The notes beneath the pieces were generated by a model. The model was given only the letters and a program-made list of their open reading frames with translations. It made no database searches and was not told where the DNA came from. 6,207 nucleotides of DNA from Candidatus Merdimorpha stercoravium (GTDB lineage: Bacteria; Bacteroidota; Bacteroidia; Flavobacteriales; UBA1820): positions 1-6,207 of the forward strand of contig DVLY01000167.1 of assembly GCA_018715295.1 (NCBI GenBank), given 5' to 3'. How positions within the stretch are numbered: position 1 is the stretch's first letter; every line of letters starts with the position of its first letter. Shown piece by piece: positions 1 through 5,044 of the stretch. Made by a program: the position numbers and the translations under genes.

Positions 1-37
1 AAACGAAGTTTTCAATCTTAACGTAGCCCAGCCGCAT

Positions 38-58
38 CCTATATTAGGAAAATATAGG
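38..58. repeat. Short AT-rich inverted repeat in the gene-free left edge
   Basis: CCTATATT (38-45) and AATATAGG (51-58) form a perfect 8-bp inverted repeat around a 5-nt loop. It lies about 55 bp past the stop codon of the minus-strand lipoprotein gene. Neither strand has a T-run directly after the stem, so it is not a standard intrinsic terminator; it could be a protein site or chance. I see no gene or promoter in the rest of 1-113. Confidence 0.35.
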
Positions 59-113
59 GAAAGGAAAGTCGAACCCGTTTCCCCGCGCCGAATGGCTGCC
101 GGGGCAGGCAGGG

Positions 114-656
114 CTATTTTCGGTGGGGGGAGAGCCGGCGGATGGCATCCCGGTAGCGCCGGTAGAGGAAAGGATTGTCCAGCGGATCGCCGTAGAGAAC
201 GACCCTCCCTTGCCCGTCCAACAGGAAAGTGTGCAGGGGGGTAAGGCTCTCGGGAATGCCGTTTTGGTACAGCAGGTCGCTTTCCGGGTCGATGAATACG
301 GGGGAGGACAGCCCGGCGCGCTCCAACAGCGTCCGCACCTGCGGGAAATCCGATGCGCGGACATAGTAGAGGATCGCCACCTCGCCCGCCTGGAGAAATT
401 CCTGCTCTCTTTTCGCCCACTCGCTTGTCTGCGCGGCGCAACGCTCGCATTCGCTGTTGATGTACACCACCATCCGCAGGGAATCCACCGGAACGGGACA
501 CAGGCTGTCGCCCAGGCTGCGGTATTCCAAACCTTGCGGCAGGCGGACGATGCGCCCGGTGAAGGTTTCGAGCGCTTTTTCTTCGCGGCCCCGGCAGCCG
601 GCTGCGAGAACGGCGAGGAAAAGGAAGAGGAAAAGAAAAAGGAGGATGCGTTTCAT
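114..656 (-). CDS. Predicted lipoprotein with thioredoxin-like CxxC domain
   Basis: The product is 180 residues. Residues 1-20 form a signal peptide (MKR, then a Leu/Phe-rich core) ending in a lipobox, LAAG before Cys21, so it is probably exported and lipidated at Cys21. The rest resembles a thioredoxin fold: a beta strand (RMVVYIN) leads into C70-E-R-C73, and a later LTPLHTFLLDGQGRVV stretch (138-153) matches the cis-proline and strand of TlpA-like proteins, with Pro140 as the likely cis-proline. A disulfide reductase or redox-sensor role in the cell envelope is therefore plausible, but no substrate is suggested. I chose the ATG at 656 because the signal peptide starts right there; a longer reading to 704 would need a TTG start and would bury the signal. 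The gene lies beyond the gapA terminator, so it probably has its own promoter, but I found no TAnnTTTG box in front of it. Confidence 0.8.
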   Translation of the reverse strand: MKRILLFLFLFLFLAVLAAGCRGREEKALETFTGRIVRLPQGLEYRSLGDSLCPVPVDSLRMVVYINSECERCAAQTSEWAKREQEFLQAGEVAILYYVRASDFPQVRTLLERAGLSSPVFIDPESDLLYQNGIPESLTPLHTFLLDGQGRVVLYGDPLDNPFLYRRYRDAIRRLSPHRK

Positions 657-713
657 TTTGCGGCCGAGGAATATCGTGGTGTACGGGAAAAAAAGGTTCT
701 GCAAGAGCTTTTT

Positions 714-738
714 TTCCTCGCGGGCAAGTTACGAGGAA
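714..738. repeat. Inverted repeat upstream of the lipoprotein gene
   Basis: TTCCTCG (714-720) and CGAGGAA (732-738) are perfect 7-bp arms around an 11-nt spacer, about 58 bp upstream of the lipoprotein start. T-rich DNA flanks it on the plus strand. It could be an operator for the lipoprotein gene or a weak plus-strand terminator. No gene points into it from the left on the plus strand, which makes the terminator reading less useful. Chance is also possible. Confidence 0.3.
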
Positions 739-774
739 TTTTTGGTAGGAAAGGCCGTCGGGCCGGGATTATTT

Positions 775-792
775 CACCGCCCAAGAGCGGTG
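775..792. repeat. Short stem-loop between gapA and the lipoprotein gene
   Basis: CACCGC (775-780) and GCGGTG (787-792) pair perfectly around a 6-nt loop. On the plus strand the stem is soon followed by five Ts (796-800). On the minus strand, where gapA would be read through, it is followed by a mixed sequence, not a U-tract. It may be a secondary transcription barrier behind the stronger gapA terminator, but the evidence is thin. Confidence 0.3.
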
Positions 793-820
793 GTATTTTT
801 GGAAAGAGTAGGGGAGGGGG

Positions 821-862
821 AAAAACAAAAACCCGCGCTCACGAAAGTGAGCACGGGTTTTT
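821..862 (-). terminator. Intrinsic terminator of the pfkA-gapA unit
   Basis: Just past the gapA stop codon the minus-strand RNA folds into a long hairpin. GCTCAC and GTGAGC arms (837-842 with 847-852) close a 4-nt loop at 843-846. A G-U wobble (836/853) joins them to a second block in which CGGG pairs with CCCG and A5 pairs with T5 (827-835 with 854-862). The minus strand then reads on through a T-rich tract (831 down to 821, interrupted by one G). Stem, spacing and U-tract fit a Rho-independent terminator. On the plus strand the 836/853 pair is a C-A mismatch, which supports minus as the functional direction. Confidence 0.88.
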
Positions 863-890
863 CCGAATGATCGGATGAGGTTTTCCGCAA

Positions 891-1898
891 TTATTTTACG
901 GTAGCCGTGTATTCGATCAGGTCGACCAGTTTGTTGGAGTAACCGATCTCGTTGTCGTACCAAGCGACCAGTTTTACGAAGTGGTCGTTCAGTGCGATAC
1001 CAGCCTTTGCATCGAAGTTCGAGGTGCATTTCTCGCCGACGAAATCCTGCGAAACGACAGCGTCTTCGGTGTAGCTGACGATGCCTTTCAGTTCGCCTTC
1101 GGCCGCTTCCTTGACAGCCTGGCAGATTTCTGCGTAGGTCGTGGGTTTCTCCAGCACGGCGGTCAGGTCAACTACCGATACGTCAGCGGTAGGAACGCGC
1201 AGGGACATACCGGTGAGTTTGCCGTTGAGCGAGGGGATTACTTTCCCTACGGCCTTGGCAGCACCGGTGGACGAAGGAATGATGTTGCACAGAGCCGAAC
1301 GGCCGCCGCGCCAGTCTTTCATCGAAGGACCGTCTACGGTCTTCTGGGTAGCGGTGGTAGCGTGTACGGTGGTCATCAGACCTTCCTTGATACCGAATTT
1401 GTCGTTGATGATCTTGGCCAGCGGAGCCAGGCAGTTGGTGGTGCAGGAAGCGTTGGAGATGATGCTCTGCGAAGCCTGGTAGGTCTTGTGGTTTACACCC
1501 ATTACGAACATCGGGGTGTCGTCTTTCGACGGGCCGGACATTACCACGCGTTTTGCGCCGGCCTGGATGTGTTTTCCGGCGAGTTCTTTGGTCAGGAACA
1601 GACCGGTGGACTCCACGATGTATTCAGCCTTTACTTCGTCCCATTTCAGGTTGGCCGGGTCGCGTTCTGCCGTTACGCGGATCACGTTGCCGTTGACGAT
1701 CAGGTTGCCGTCTTTTACTTCGACCGTGCCGTCGAATTTGCCGTGTACCGAGTCAAATTTGAGCATGTAAGCCATGTACTCGGGATCGATCAGGTCATTG
1801 ATGCCGACAACCTGGATGTTGGGGCGGTTGATGGCAGCCCGGAAAACCAGACGACCGATACGGCCGAAACCGTTGATGCCAATTCTTACTTTTTCCAT
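891..1898 (-). CDS. gapA: Glyceraldehyde-3-phosphate dehydrogenase (type I, phosphorylating)
   Basis: This 335-residue protein is full length for the cytoplasmic GAPDH family, which oxidises glyceraldehyde 3-phosphate to 1,3-bisphosphoglycerate in glycolysis. Residues 4-16 carry the Rossmann glycine motif (VRIGINGFGRIGR). Asp35 in GINDL is the position that usually favours NAD+ over NADP+. The catalytic cysteine is Cys152 in SNASCTTNC and the partner histidine is His179 in TTVHATTATQ. STGAAKAVGK (210-219) and the C-terminal WYDNEIGYS (313-321) are the usual phosphate-binding and NAD-site segments. The gene follows pfkA by 36 bp of AT-rich DNA on the same strand and ends at a strong terminator, so it is most likely co-transcribed with pfkA. 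I see no TAnnTTTG box in that 36-bp gap. The leader before the ATG is A-rich with no clear Shine-Dalgarno sequence, as is common in Bacteroidota. No key residue is missing. Confidence 0.98.
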   Translation of the reverse strand: MEKVRIGINGFGRIGRLVFRAAINRPNIQVVGINDLIDPEYMAYMLKFDSVHGKFDGTVEVKDGNLIVNGNVIRVTAERDPANLKWDEVKAEYIVESTGLFLTKELAGKHIQAGAKRVVMSGPSKDDTPMFVMGVNHKTYQASQSIISNASCTTNCLAPLAKIINDKFGIKEGLMTTVHATTATQKTVDGPSMKDWRGGRSALCNIIPSSTGAAKAVGKVIPSLNGKLTGMSLRVPTADVSVVDLTAVLEKPTTYAEICQAVKEAAEGELKGIVSYTEDAVVSQDFVGEKCTSNFDAKAGIALNDHFVKLVAWYDNEIGYSNKLVDLIEYTATVK

Positions 1899-1934
1899 GA
1901 TGTTTTAAGTGATTTTATGGTTGATTATTGATTT

Positions 1935-2996
1935 TTAGGCATTCATGATGTTGGCCACGCGGCGGAACTCGTCGATGATCTCGTGCGTGCGTTTGACGTC
2001 GAAGTCGTTTTCGAGGTCGTAAGGCACCGTGTTGTCGCGCAGCGGAGTGTAGGCGATCTTGTTGTCCCGTACGCCGGCAACCTGTCCGTCCAGTCCTTTC
2101 AGCAGGCCTTCCACAGCCGCTACGCCCAGACGGGTGGCCAGCACGCGGTCTACCGTGGTGGGCGATCCGCCGCGCTGGATATGTCCCAGAGTCGTTTCCT
2201 TGATGTCCTTCTCGGGCATGCGTTTTTTCATCTCTTGGGTGATGATGCGTACGCGCTCGCCGATGTGCTGTCCATTTTCCGACACGATGACGATCGAGGA
2301 ACTCTTCTTGCGGCCTTCGGCTTCGTGGAGGTCCTTGACAATCTCTTCGTACAGTTCTTCCCCGTCGGGGATGATGCTGTGGTTGTCCTTGTCTTTTTTA
2401 GGCGGCAGGATGATCTGTTCCACCCCGGTAGCCATACCGGTATAGACGGCGATGTACCCCGAACCGTGCCCCATCACCTCGACGAAGAAAATACGGTCGT
2501 GCGAGGCAGCCGTATCGCGGATCTTGTCGATGGCTTCCATGGCCGTATTGATGGCCGTGTCGAACCCGATGGAAAAGTCCGATCCGTAAATATCATTGTC
2601 GATCGTACCCGGGATGCCCATTACCTGCAGACCGGTTTCTTTTTGCAGTTTCAGTGCGCCGGTAAACGAACCGTCGCCGCCGATGACCACCAGTGCGTCG
2701 ATGCCGGCTTCCCGGGCGTTGCGGGCAGCCTGGAGACGTACTTCAGGGTCCTTGAACTCTTTGCACCGGGCCGAGCGCAGGAACGAGCCGCCCCGGTTGA
2801 TGATGTTGCCTACGTCGCGCGGAGAGAGCTCGACGAAGTCTTTTTCCAACAGGCCTTTGTACCCCTGTTCGATGCCGATGCACTCGATCCCGTAAGTGGC
2901 GCACGTGCGGGCCACGGAACGGATCGCCGCATTCATTCCCGGAGCGTCGCCGCCCGAGGTGAGTACGCCTATTTTTTTGATTTTGCTATCCGCCAT
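1935..2996 (-). CDS. pfkA: ATP-dependent 6-phosphofructokinase
   Basis: The 353-residue product would phosphorylate fructose 6-phosphate in the committed step of glycolysis. The ATP site shows VLTSGGDAPGMNAAIR (11-26) and VVIGGDGS (103-110); Gly109 and PGTIDND (Gly130) are the ATP-type residues, where PPi enzymes have Asp and Lys. Asp133 matches the catalytic base (E. coli Asp127). GHIQRGGSP (271-279) supplies the substrate residues His272 and Arg275. Residues matching the E. coli effector site are kept or conservatively changed (Arg26, Arg30, Arg160, Glu193, Arg229, Lys231), so allosteric control is plausible. Odd points are His177 and Lys266 where E. coli has Arg171 and Arg243, and about 33 more residues than the 320-residue E. 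coli enzyme, half of them between Arg168 and His272. I chose the ATG at 2996 because it gives MADSKIKKIG, close to the family N-terminus; a start at 3062 would add 22 unrelated residues and cover the promoter region. gapA follows 36 bp downstream. Confidence 0.95.
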   Translation of the reverse strand: MADSKIKKIGVLTSGGDAPGMNAAIRSVARTCATYGIECIGIEQGYKGLLEKDFVELSPRDVGNIINRGGSFLRSARCKEFKDPEVRLQAARNAREAGIDALVVIGGDGSFTGALKLQKETGLQVMGIPGTIDNDIYGSDFSIGFDTAINTAMEAIDKIRDTAASHDRIFFVEVMGHGSGYIAVYTGMATGVEQIILPPKKDKDNHSIIPDGEELYEEIVKDLHEAEGRKKSSSIVIVSENGQHIGERVRIITQEMKKRMPEKDIKETTLGHIQRGGSPTTVDRVLATRLGVAAVEGLLKGLDGQVAGVRDNKIAYTPLRDNTVPYDLENDFDVKRTHEIIDEFRRVANIMNA

Positions 2997-3037
2997 GATG
3001 CGATGTATCTTGTGTGTTTTGTATTTCCTTCTTTGAA

Positions 3038-3046
3038 AAAAGCGTT
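3038..3046. repeat. AAAAGCGTT direct repeat, copy 1 (pfkA leader)
   Basis: First of three copies of AAAAGCGTT upstream of pfkA; the others are at 3098-3106 and 3135-3143. Copies 1 and 2 share a longer 11-bp match, AAAAAAGCGTT, and lie exactly 60 bp apart. This copy lies downstream of the predicted transcription start, inside the pfkA 5' untranslated region. A regulator site is the obvious idea, but no regulator is identified. Confidence 0.45.
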
Positions 3047-3059
3047 CTTCGGAAAGAAC
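3044..3059 (-). promoter_or_regulatory. Hairpin at the 5' end of the predicted pfkA mRNA
   Basis: GTTCTT and AAGAAC (3044-3049 and 3054-3059) make a perfect 6-bp stem with a 4-nt loop. If the TAnnTTTG box at 3064-3071 is used, transcription would start within a few bases of 3059, so this stem would sit at the very 5' end of the pfkA-gapA transcript. Such 5' hairpins can stabilise an mRNA; that role here is inference. Confidence 0.4.
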
Positions 3060-3063
3060 CACG

Positions 3064-3071
3064 CAAATTTA
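3064..3071 (-). promoter_or_regulatory. Candidate pfkA promoter, Bacteroidota -7 box TAAATTTG
   Basis: Read on the minus strand this is TAAATTTG, an exact match to the Bacteroidota TAnnTTTG -7 element. It lies 68 bp upstream of the pfkA ATG in the only AT-rich part of the intergenic region, which would give a 5' untranslated region of about 60 nt. I found no good TTTG -33 element about 20 bp further upstream; a 16-bp palindrome (3090-3105) occupies that place instead. Position and local composition support the call, while the missing -33 box weakens it. Confidence 0.6.
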
Positions 3072-3089
3072 CGGAATAATTGTGGAATT

Positions 3090-3105
3090 ACGCTTAAAAA
3101 AGCGT
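3090..3105. promoter_or_regulatory. 16-bp palindrome upstream of the pfkA -7 box, possible operator
   Basis: ACGCTT and AAGCGT are perfect 6-bp arms around AAAA. The palindrome begins 18 bp upstream of the -7 box, where a -33 element or a regulator bound near RNA polymerase would sit. Its right arm is also part of repeat copy 2 (3098-3106). A dimeric regulator that adjusts glycolysis is plausible, but nothing in the window names it. Confidence 0.45.
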
Positions 3106-3106
3106 T
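3098..3106. repeat. AAAAGCGTT direct repeat, copy 2
   Basis: Second copy of the motif, overlapping the right half of the palindrome at 3090-3105. It lies about 27 bp upstream of the -7 box, in the right range for an activator or repressor contact. Confidence 0.45.
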
Positions 3107-3134
3107 AGATTTTCCGCTTCGACCCAAGTCTTGC

Positions 3135-3143
3135 AAAAGCGTT
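3135..3143. repeat. AAAAGCGTT direct repeat, copy 3
   Basis: Third copy of the motif, in the same orientation as the other two and 37 bp from copy 2. It lies about 64 bp upstream of the pfkA -7 box. Confidence 0.4.
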
Positions 3144-3183
3144 TATGGTGTTGTCTGTCATGTGTTTGCGCGGACAACTTGCG

Positions 3184-3219
3184 GGGCGGAGGCTTTCCCT
3201 GGCGGAAAAACCTCCGCCC
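3184..3219. repeat. Strong two-part hairpin
   Basis: GGGCGGAGG (3184-3192) and CCTCCGCCC (3211-3219) are perfect 9-bp GC-rich arms. Inside them TTTCC (3194-3198) pairs with GGAAA (3204-3208) around a 5-nt loop, giving a long stem with one small internal loop. No T-run follows on either strand, so it is not a classical terminator. It could protect an mRNA 3' end or belong to a structured RNA. Confidence 0.5.
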
Positions 3220-3268
3220 GGGCAAGCCTTTCCCGGCGTTTTCGGTCGGAATCTTTCCGGTGATTTTG

Positions 3269-3317
3269 AAAAAACAGAGCGCATCCCGCAAGGAAAGTTC
3301 CCGGCGGAGCCTTGCGG
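3269..3317 (-). terminator. Possible weak terminator after the acyl-CoA reductase gene
   Basis: Perfect 8-bp arms (CCGCAAGG 3286-3293 and CCTTGCGG 3310-3317) enclose a 16-nt loop. The minus strand then reaches a run of six Ts (3274 to 3269), 11 nt after the stem. It lies about 85 bp past the reductase stop codon. The long loop and the gap before the T-run make it an atypical intrinsic terminator. Confidence 0.35.
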
Positions 3318-3400
3318 TGCCGGAGGCCGGGAGCGGCCGAACTTCCGAACGCCCTTGTCCGGCGGCAAACTGCACGGCTGTCCCCTGGCCGGGAAAAGGC

Positions 3401-4429
3401 TCAACGGCGGGCGAAGCGCAGGAACTCCATCGTGTCCTCCCCGTCGGCGTACTGGTCCAGAGCGGGGCGCTGTGCGCTGCCGAAGGGCAGATGCCCGGGG
3501 CCGACGACGCATTGCAGCGCCTCGCCCAGCGAGCGGAGGTAGTCTTCCGCCTGGGCAAGCGTCCCGTACCGCCGGTAGCCCGCCGTGCCTATGGGTGCTG
3601 CCGGCGTGTCCGAGGGGACGAGCAACAGGAAACCGGTATCGTACACACCGGCGTTTTGTTCGCTCAAGGCGTACATCGCCCGGCGGTAGTCGTAATTGTT
3701 GCGGTATTTGGGATGGTCGGCGATCCCGGCGTATTTTCCCAATGCGCGTCCCAGCCGGGAGAGGTCGAAACCTTCGGGGACGAGTACCTGGGTAACGTTG
3801 CGGCAGCCCAGACCGAAGTACAGCAGCATGTCGTCGGCCAGTTGTTCCAGTTCCTGCTGCGAGGTGTCCTCTGCGACGATCCCTACACTGTAACGGGCGT
3901 GGCGCAGCAGGGCAGGGACCTGCCGGAAATAGTACCGGAAGTAGCGTTGGGTATCGTCGTTGCCGGTGGCGATCACCGCGTCGATGCCTTCCCGGACCAG
4001 TCCGGGGGCGAGCGTCAGGCGTCCGGCGAGCGATGGTTCGGCCTCCTGGAGGCATTGCGTGGCAGCGGTGATGAGCGCCGTATCGTCCCGTGAAGGTTTG
4101 ATCACGGCCCGGTGTCCGCTCACGTAGGTACAGAGGATGTCGTGCAGCCCTACCATCGGGATGTTCCCGGCCAGTACCAGCAGGACGTTTTTCGATGCAT
4201 CGGGCAGGGGATAGCGATCCACCCATTGTGTCAACGCAGGTTCGCGGAGCAGTTCCCCCCATTGCCGGGCGGCAAAGCAGATATTTTCCGGGGTGAACCA
4301 CGGGTTGTCCGCCCCGGCTTTTTGCAGGGCGACCCGCCAGCGGGGGTCGTCTTCGCCCCGGCGGAACATTTCCCCCAGTCGGCAGAGGGCTTCGAGGGCT
4401 TTTTTTCGTTCTTCGTGTGGGCGGGTCAT
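3401..4429 (-). CDS. LuxC-type acyl-CoA reductase
   Basis: The 342-residue protein belongs to the LuxC/acyl-CoA reductase family, whose studied members reduce acyl thioesters to aldehydes with NADPH. Visible motifs run in family order: VLAGNIPMVGLHDIL (85-99), VIKPSRDD (109-116) in the nucleotide-binding region, ATGNDDTQRYFRYYF (154-168), and GLGCRNVTQVLVPEGFD (206-222), where Cys209 is the likely thioester-forming nucleophile. The C-terminus (QYADGEDTMEFLRF, 326-339) is typical of Bacteroidota members. No luxD, luxE or luciferase gene is near, so bioluminescence is not implied and the natural substrate is unknown. The start ATG at 4429 overlaps the Nudix stop codon by 4 bp (ATGA), which points to translational coupling; an upstream extension would run through the Nudix gene in the wrong frame. 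Family assignment is firm, cellular role is not. Confidence 0.88.
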   Translation of the reverse strand: MTRPHEERKKALEALCRLGEMFRRGEDDPRWRVALQKAGADNPWFTPENICFAARQWGELLREPALTQWVDRYPLPDASKNVLLVLAGNIPMVGLHDILCTYVSGHRAVIKPSRDDTALITAATQCLQEAEPSLAGRLTLAPGLVREGIDAVIATGNDDTQRYFRYYFRQVPALLRHARYSVGIVAEDTSQQELEQLADDMLLYFGLGCRNVTQVLVPEGFDLSRLGRALGKYAGIADHPKYRNNYDYRRAMYALSEQNAGVYDTGFLLLVPSDTPAAPIGTAGYRRYGTLAQAEDYLRSLGEALQCVVGPGHLPFGSAQRPALDQYADGEDTMEFLRFARR

Positions 4430-5037
4430 GGCAAGGGGTAGAGGGTGAGATAGGTTTCGAGGATTTCGCGGATGTTGGGAAAGGTGTTGTTTAAGGCTTG
4501 TTCTACGCCGCGGCGGTCGAGCCATTCGACGCGTTCGATGCCTTCCTCGCTCTGGGGGCAGGTGGTGCTTTGGCAGGTCTGCATGGCAAACCACGCGGTG
4601 TGTTTGATGGCCCATTGTCCTTCCAGCAGGTAGGCATGCCGCGTGATCCCCACGGGGGCGACGATGGAAAGCCCTTCCGTACCGGTCTCTTCGCGAACTT
4701 CCCGCAAGGCGTTTTCCCGGTCCGTTTCCCCGGCTTCGCGCCAACCTTTGGGCAGGTCCCAGCGTCCTTGGCGACGGATCATCAGGATGCGTCCCGAGGG
4801 TTCGTGGCGGACGATGCCTCCGCCGGCGGGGATGTGTCGGAAAAAACTGTCGAATATTTTTTGCAGATCCTCGCCTGTGGTGCTGAGGAATGCGATTTTT
4901 GCCTTACCTTTGTCGAAACAGTCCGCTACGACCCTCCGCAGGGTCTGCGGGTCGGGATCGACCCAGGTGCGCGTCCCGTCCGCGGGTGCCTGAGCGGGGA
5001 AAAGGACGAGATTTCGATTGAAATAGACTTTATACAT
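4426..5037 (-). CDS. Nudix hydrolase
   Basis: The 203-residue protein has an uncharacterised N-terminal part (about 1-68) and a C-terminal Nudix fold that would hydrolyse a nucleoside diphosphate linked to another group, using divalent metal. The Nudix box spans residues 98-120: Gly98, Glu104, then REVREETG (112-119), matching Gx5Ex7REUxEExG; only the final hydrophobic position is Thr. The preceding RRQGRWDLPKG (88-98) is typical of Nudix proteins, but it does not settle the substrate. I prefer the ATG at 5037 (MYKVYFNRN) because it begins the first predicted strand; an ATG at 5046 would add three residues and overlap the pyrE start codon. The gene is divergent from pyrE with 7 bp between start codons and overlaps the acyl-CoA reductase start by 4 bp, so the two minus-strand genes are probably one unit. 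Confidence 0.9.
   Translation of the reverse strand: MYKVYFNRNLVLFPAQAPADGTRTWVDPDPQTLRRVVADCFDKGKAKIAFLSTTGEDLQKIFDSFFRHIPAGGGIVRHEPSGRILMIRRQGRWDLPKGWREAGETDRENALREVREETGTEGLSIVAPVGITRHAYLLEGQWAIKHTAWFAMQTCQSTTCPQSEEGIERVEWLDRRGVEQALNNTFPNIREILETYLTLYPLP
4905..4912 (+). promoter_or_regulatory. Candidate pyrE promoter, -7 box TACCTTTG inside the Nudix gene
   Basis: TACCTTTG is an exact TAnnTTTG match on the plus strand, 132 bp upstream of the pyrE ATG and within the Nudix coding region on the other strand. Transcription would give a leader of roughly 125-130 nt. There is no good TTTG about 20 bp upstream. Because pyrE has only 7 bp of free DNA before it, a promoter inside the Nudix gene is expected, which raises the value of this match. 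Confidence 0.45.
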
Positions 5038-5044
5038 ATTGATC

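Larger units (their letters stand above)
3107..3400. other. Gene-free, GC-rich, hairpin-rich stretch between the acyl-CoA reductase gene and the pfkA promoter
   Basis: I find no convincing gene here on either strand; open frames that cross it are low-complexity shadows of the acyl-CoA reductase gene. It is GC-rich, unlike the AT-rich pfkA promoter beside it. It holds a series of inverted repeats: GTTGTC/GACAAC (3150-3155 and 3173-3178), a two-part hairpin at 3184-3219, and CCGCAAGG/CCTTGCGG at 3286-3317, plus the third AAAAGCGTT copy (3135-3143). It could be the 3' untranslated region of the Nudix-reductase unit, a structured RNA, or the worn remains of a gene. Confidence 0.5.

Noticed and set aside
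769..1029. Minus-strand open frame at the end of gapA
   Set aside because: It overlaps the gapA 3' end in another frame and includes the terminator; there is no sign of selection for coding.
981..1931. Plus-strand open frame (316 codons) opposite gapA
   Set aside because: GapA on the minus strand is unmistakable; the opposite frame lacks motifs and is an effect of high-GC codon bias.
1899..1934. Separate gapA promoter in the pfkA-gapA gap
   Set aside because: The 36 bp are AT-rich but contain no TAnnTTTG box and leave no room for a -33 element.
1983..3263. Long plus-strand open frame (426 codons) opposite pfkA
   Set aside because: It mirrors the codon pattern of pfkA, has no recognisable domain, and runs through the pfkA promoter into the gene-free stretch.
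3105..4301. Minus-strand open frame (398 codons) overlapping the acyl-CoA reductase
   Set aside because: It is rich in Arg, Pro and Gly with no domain, and is a shifted-frame shadow of the real reductase gene.
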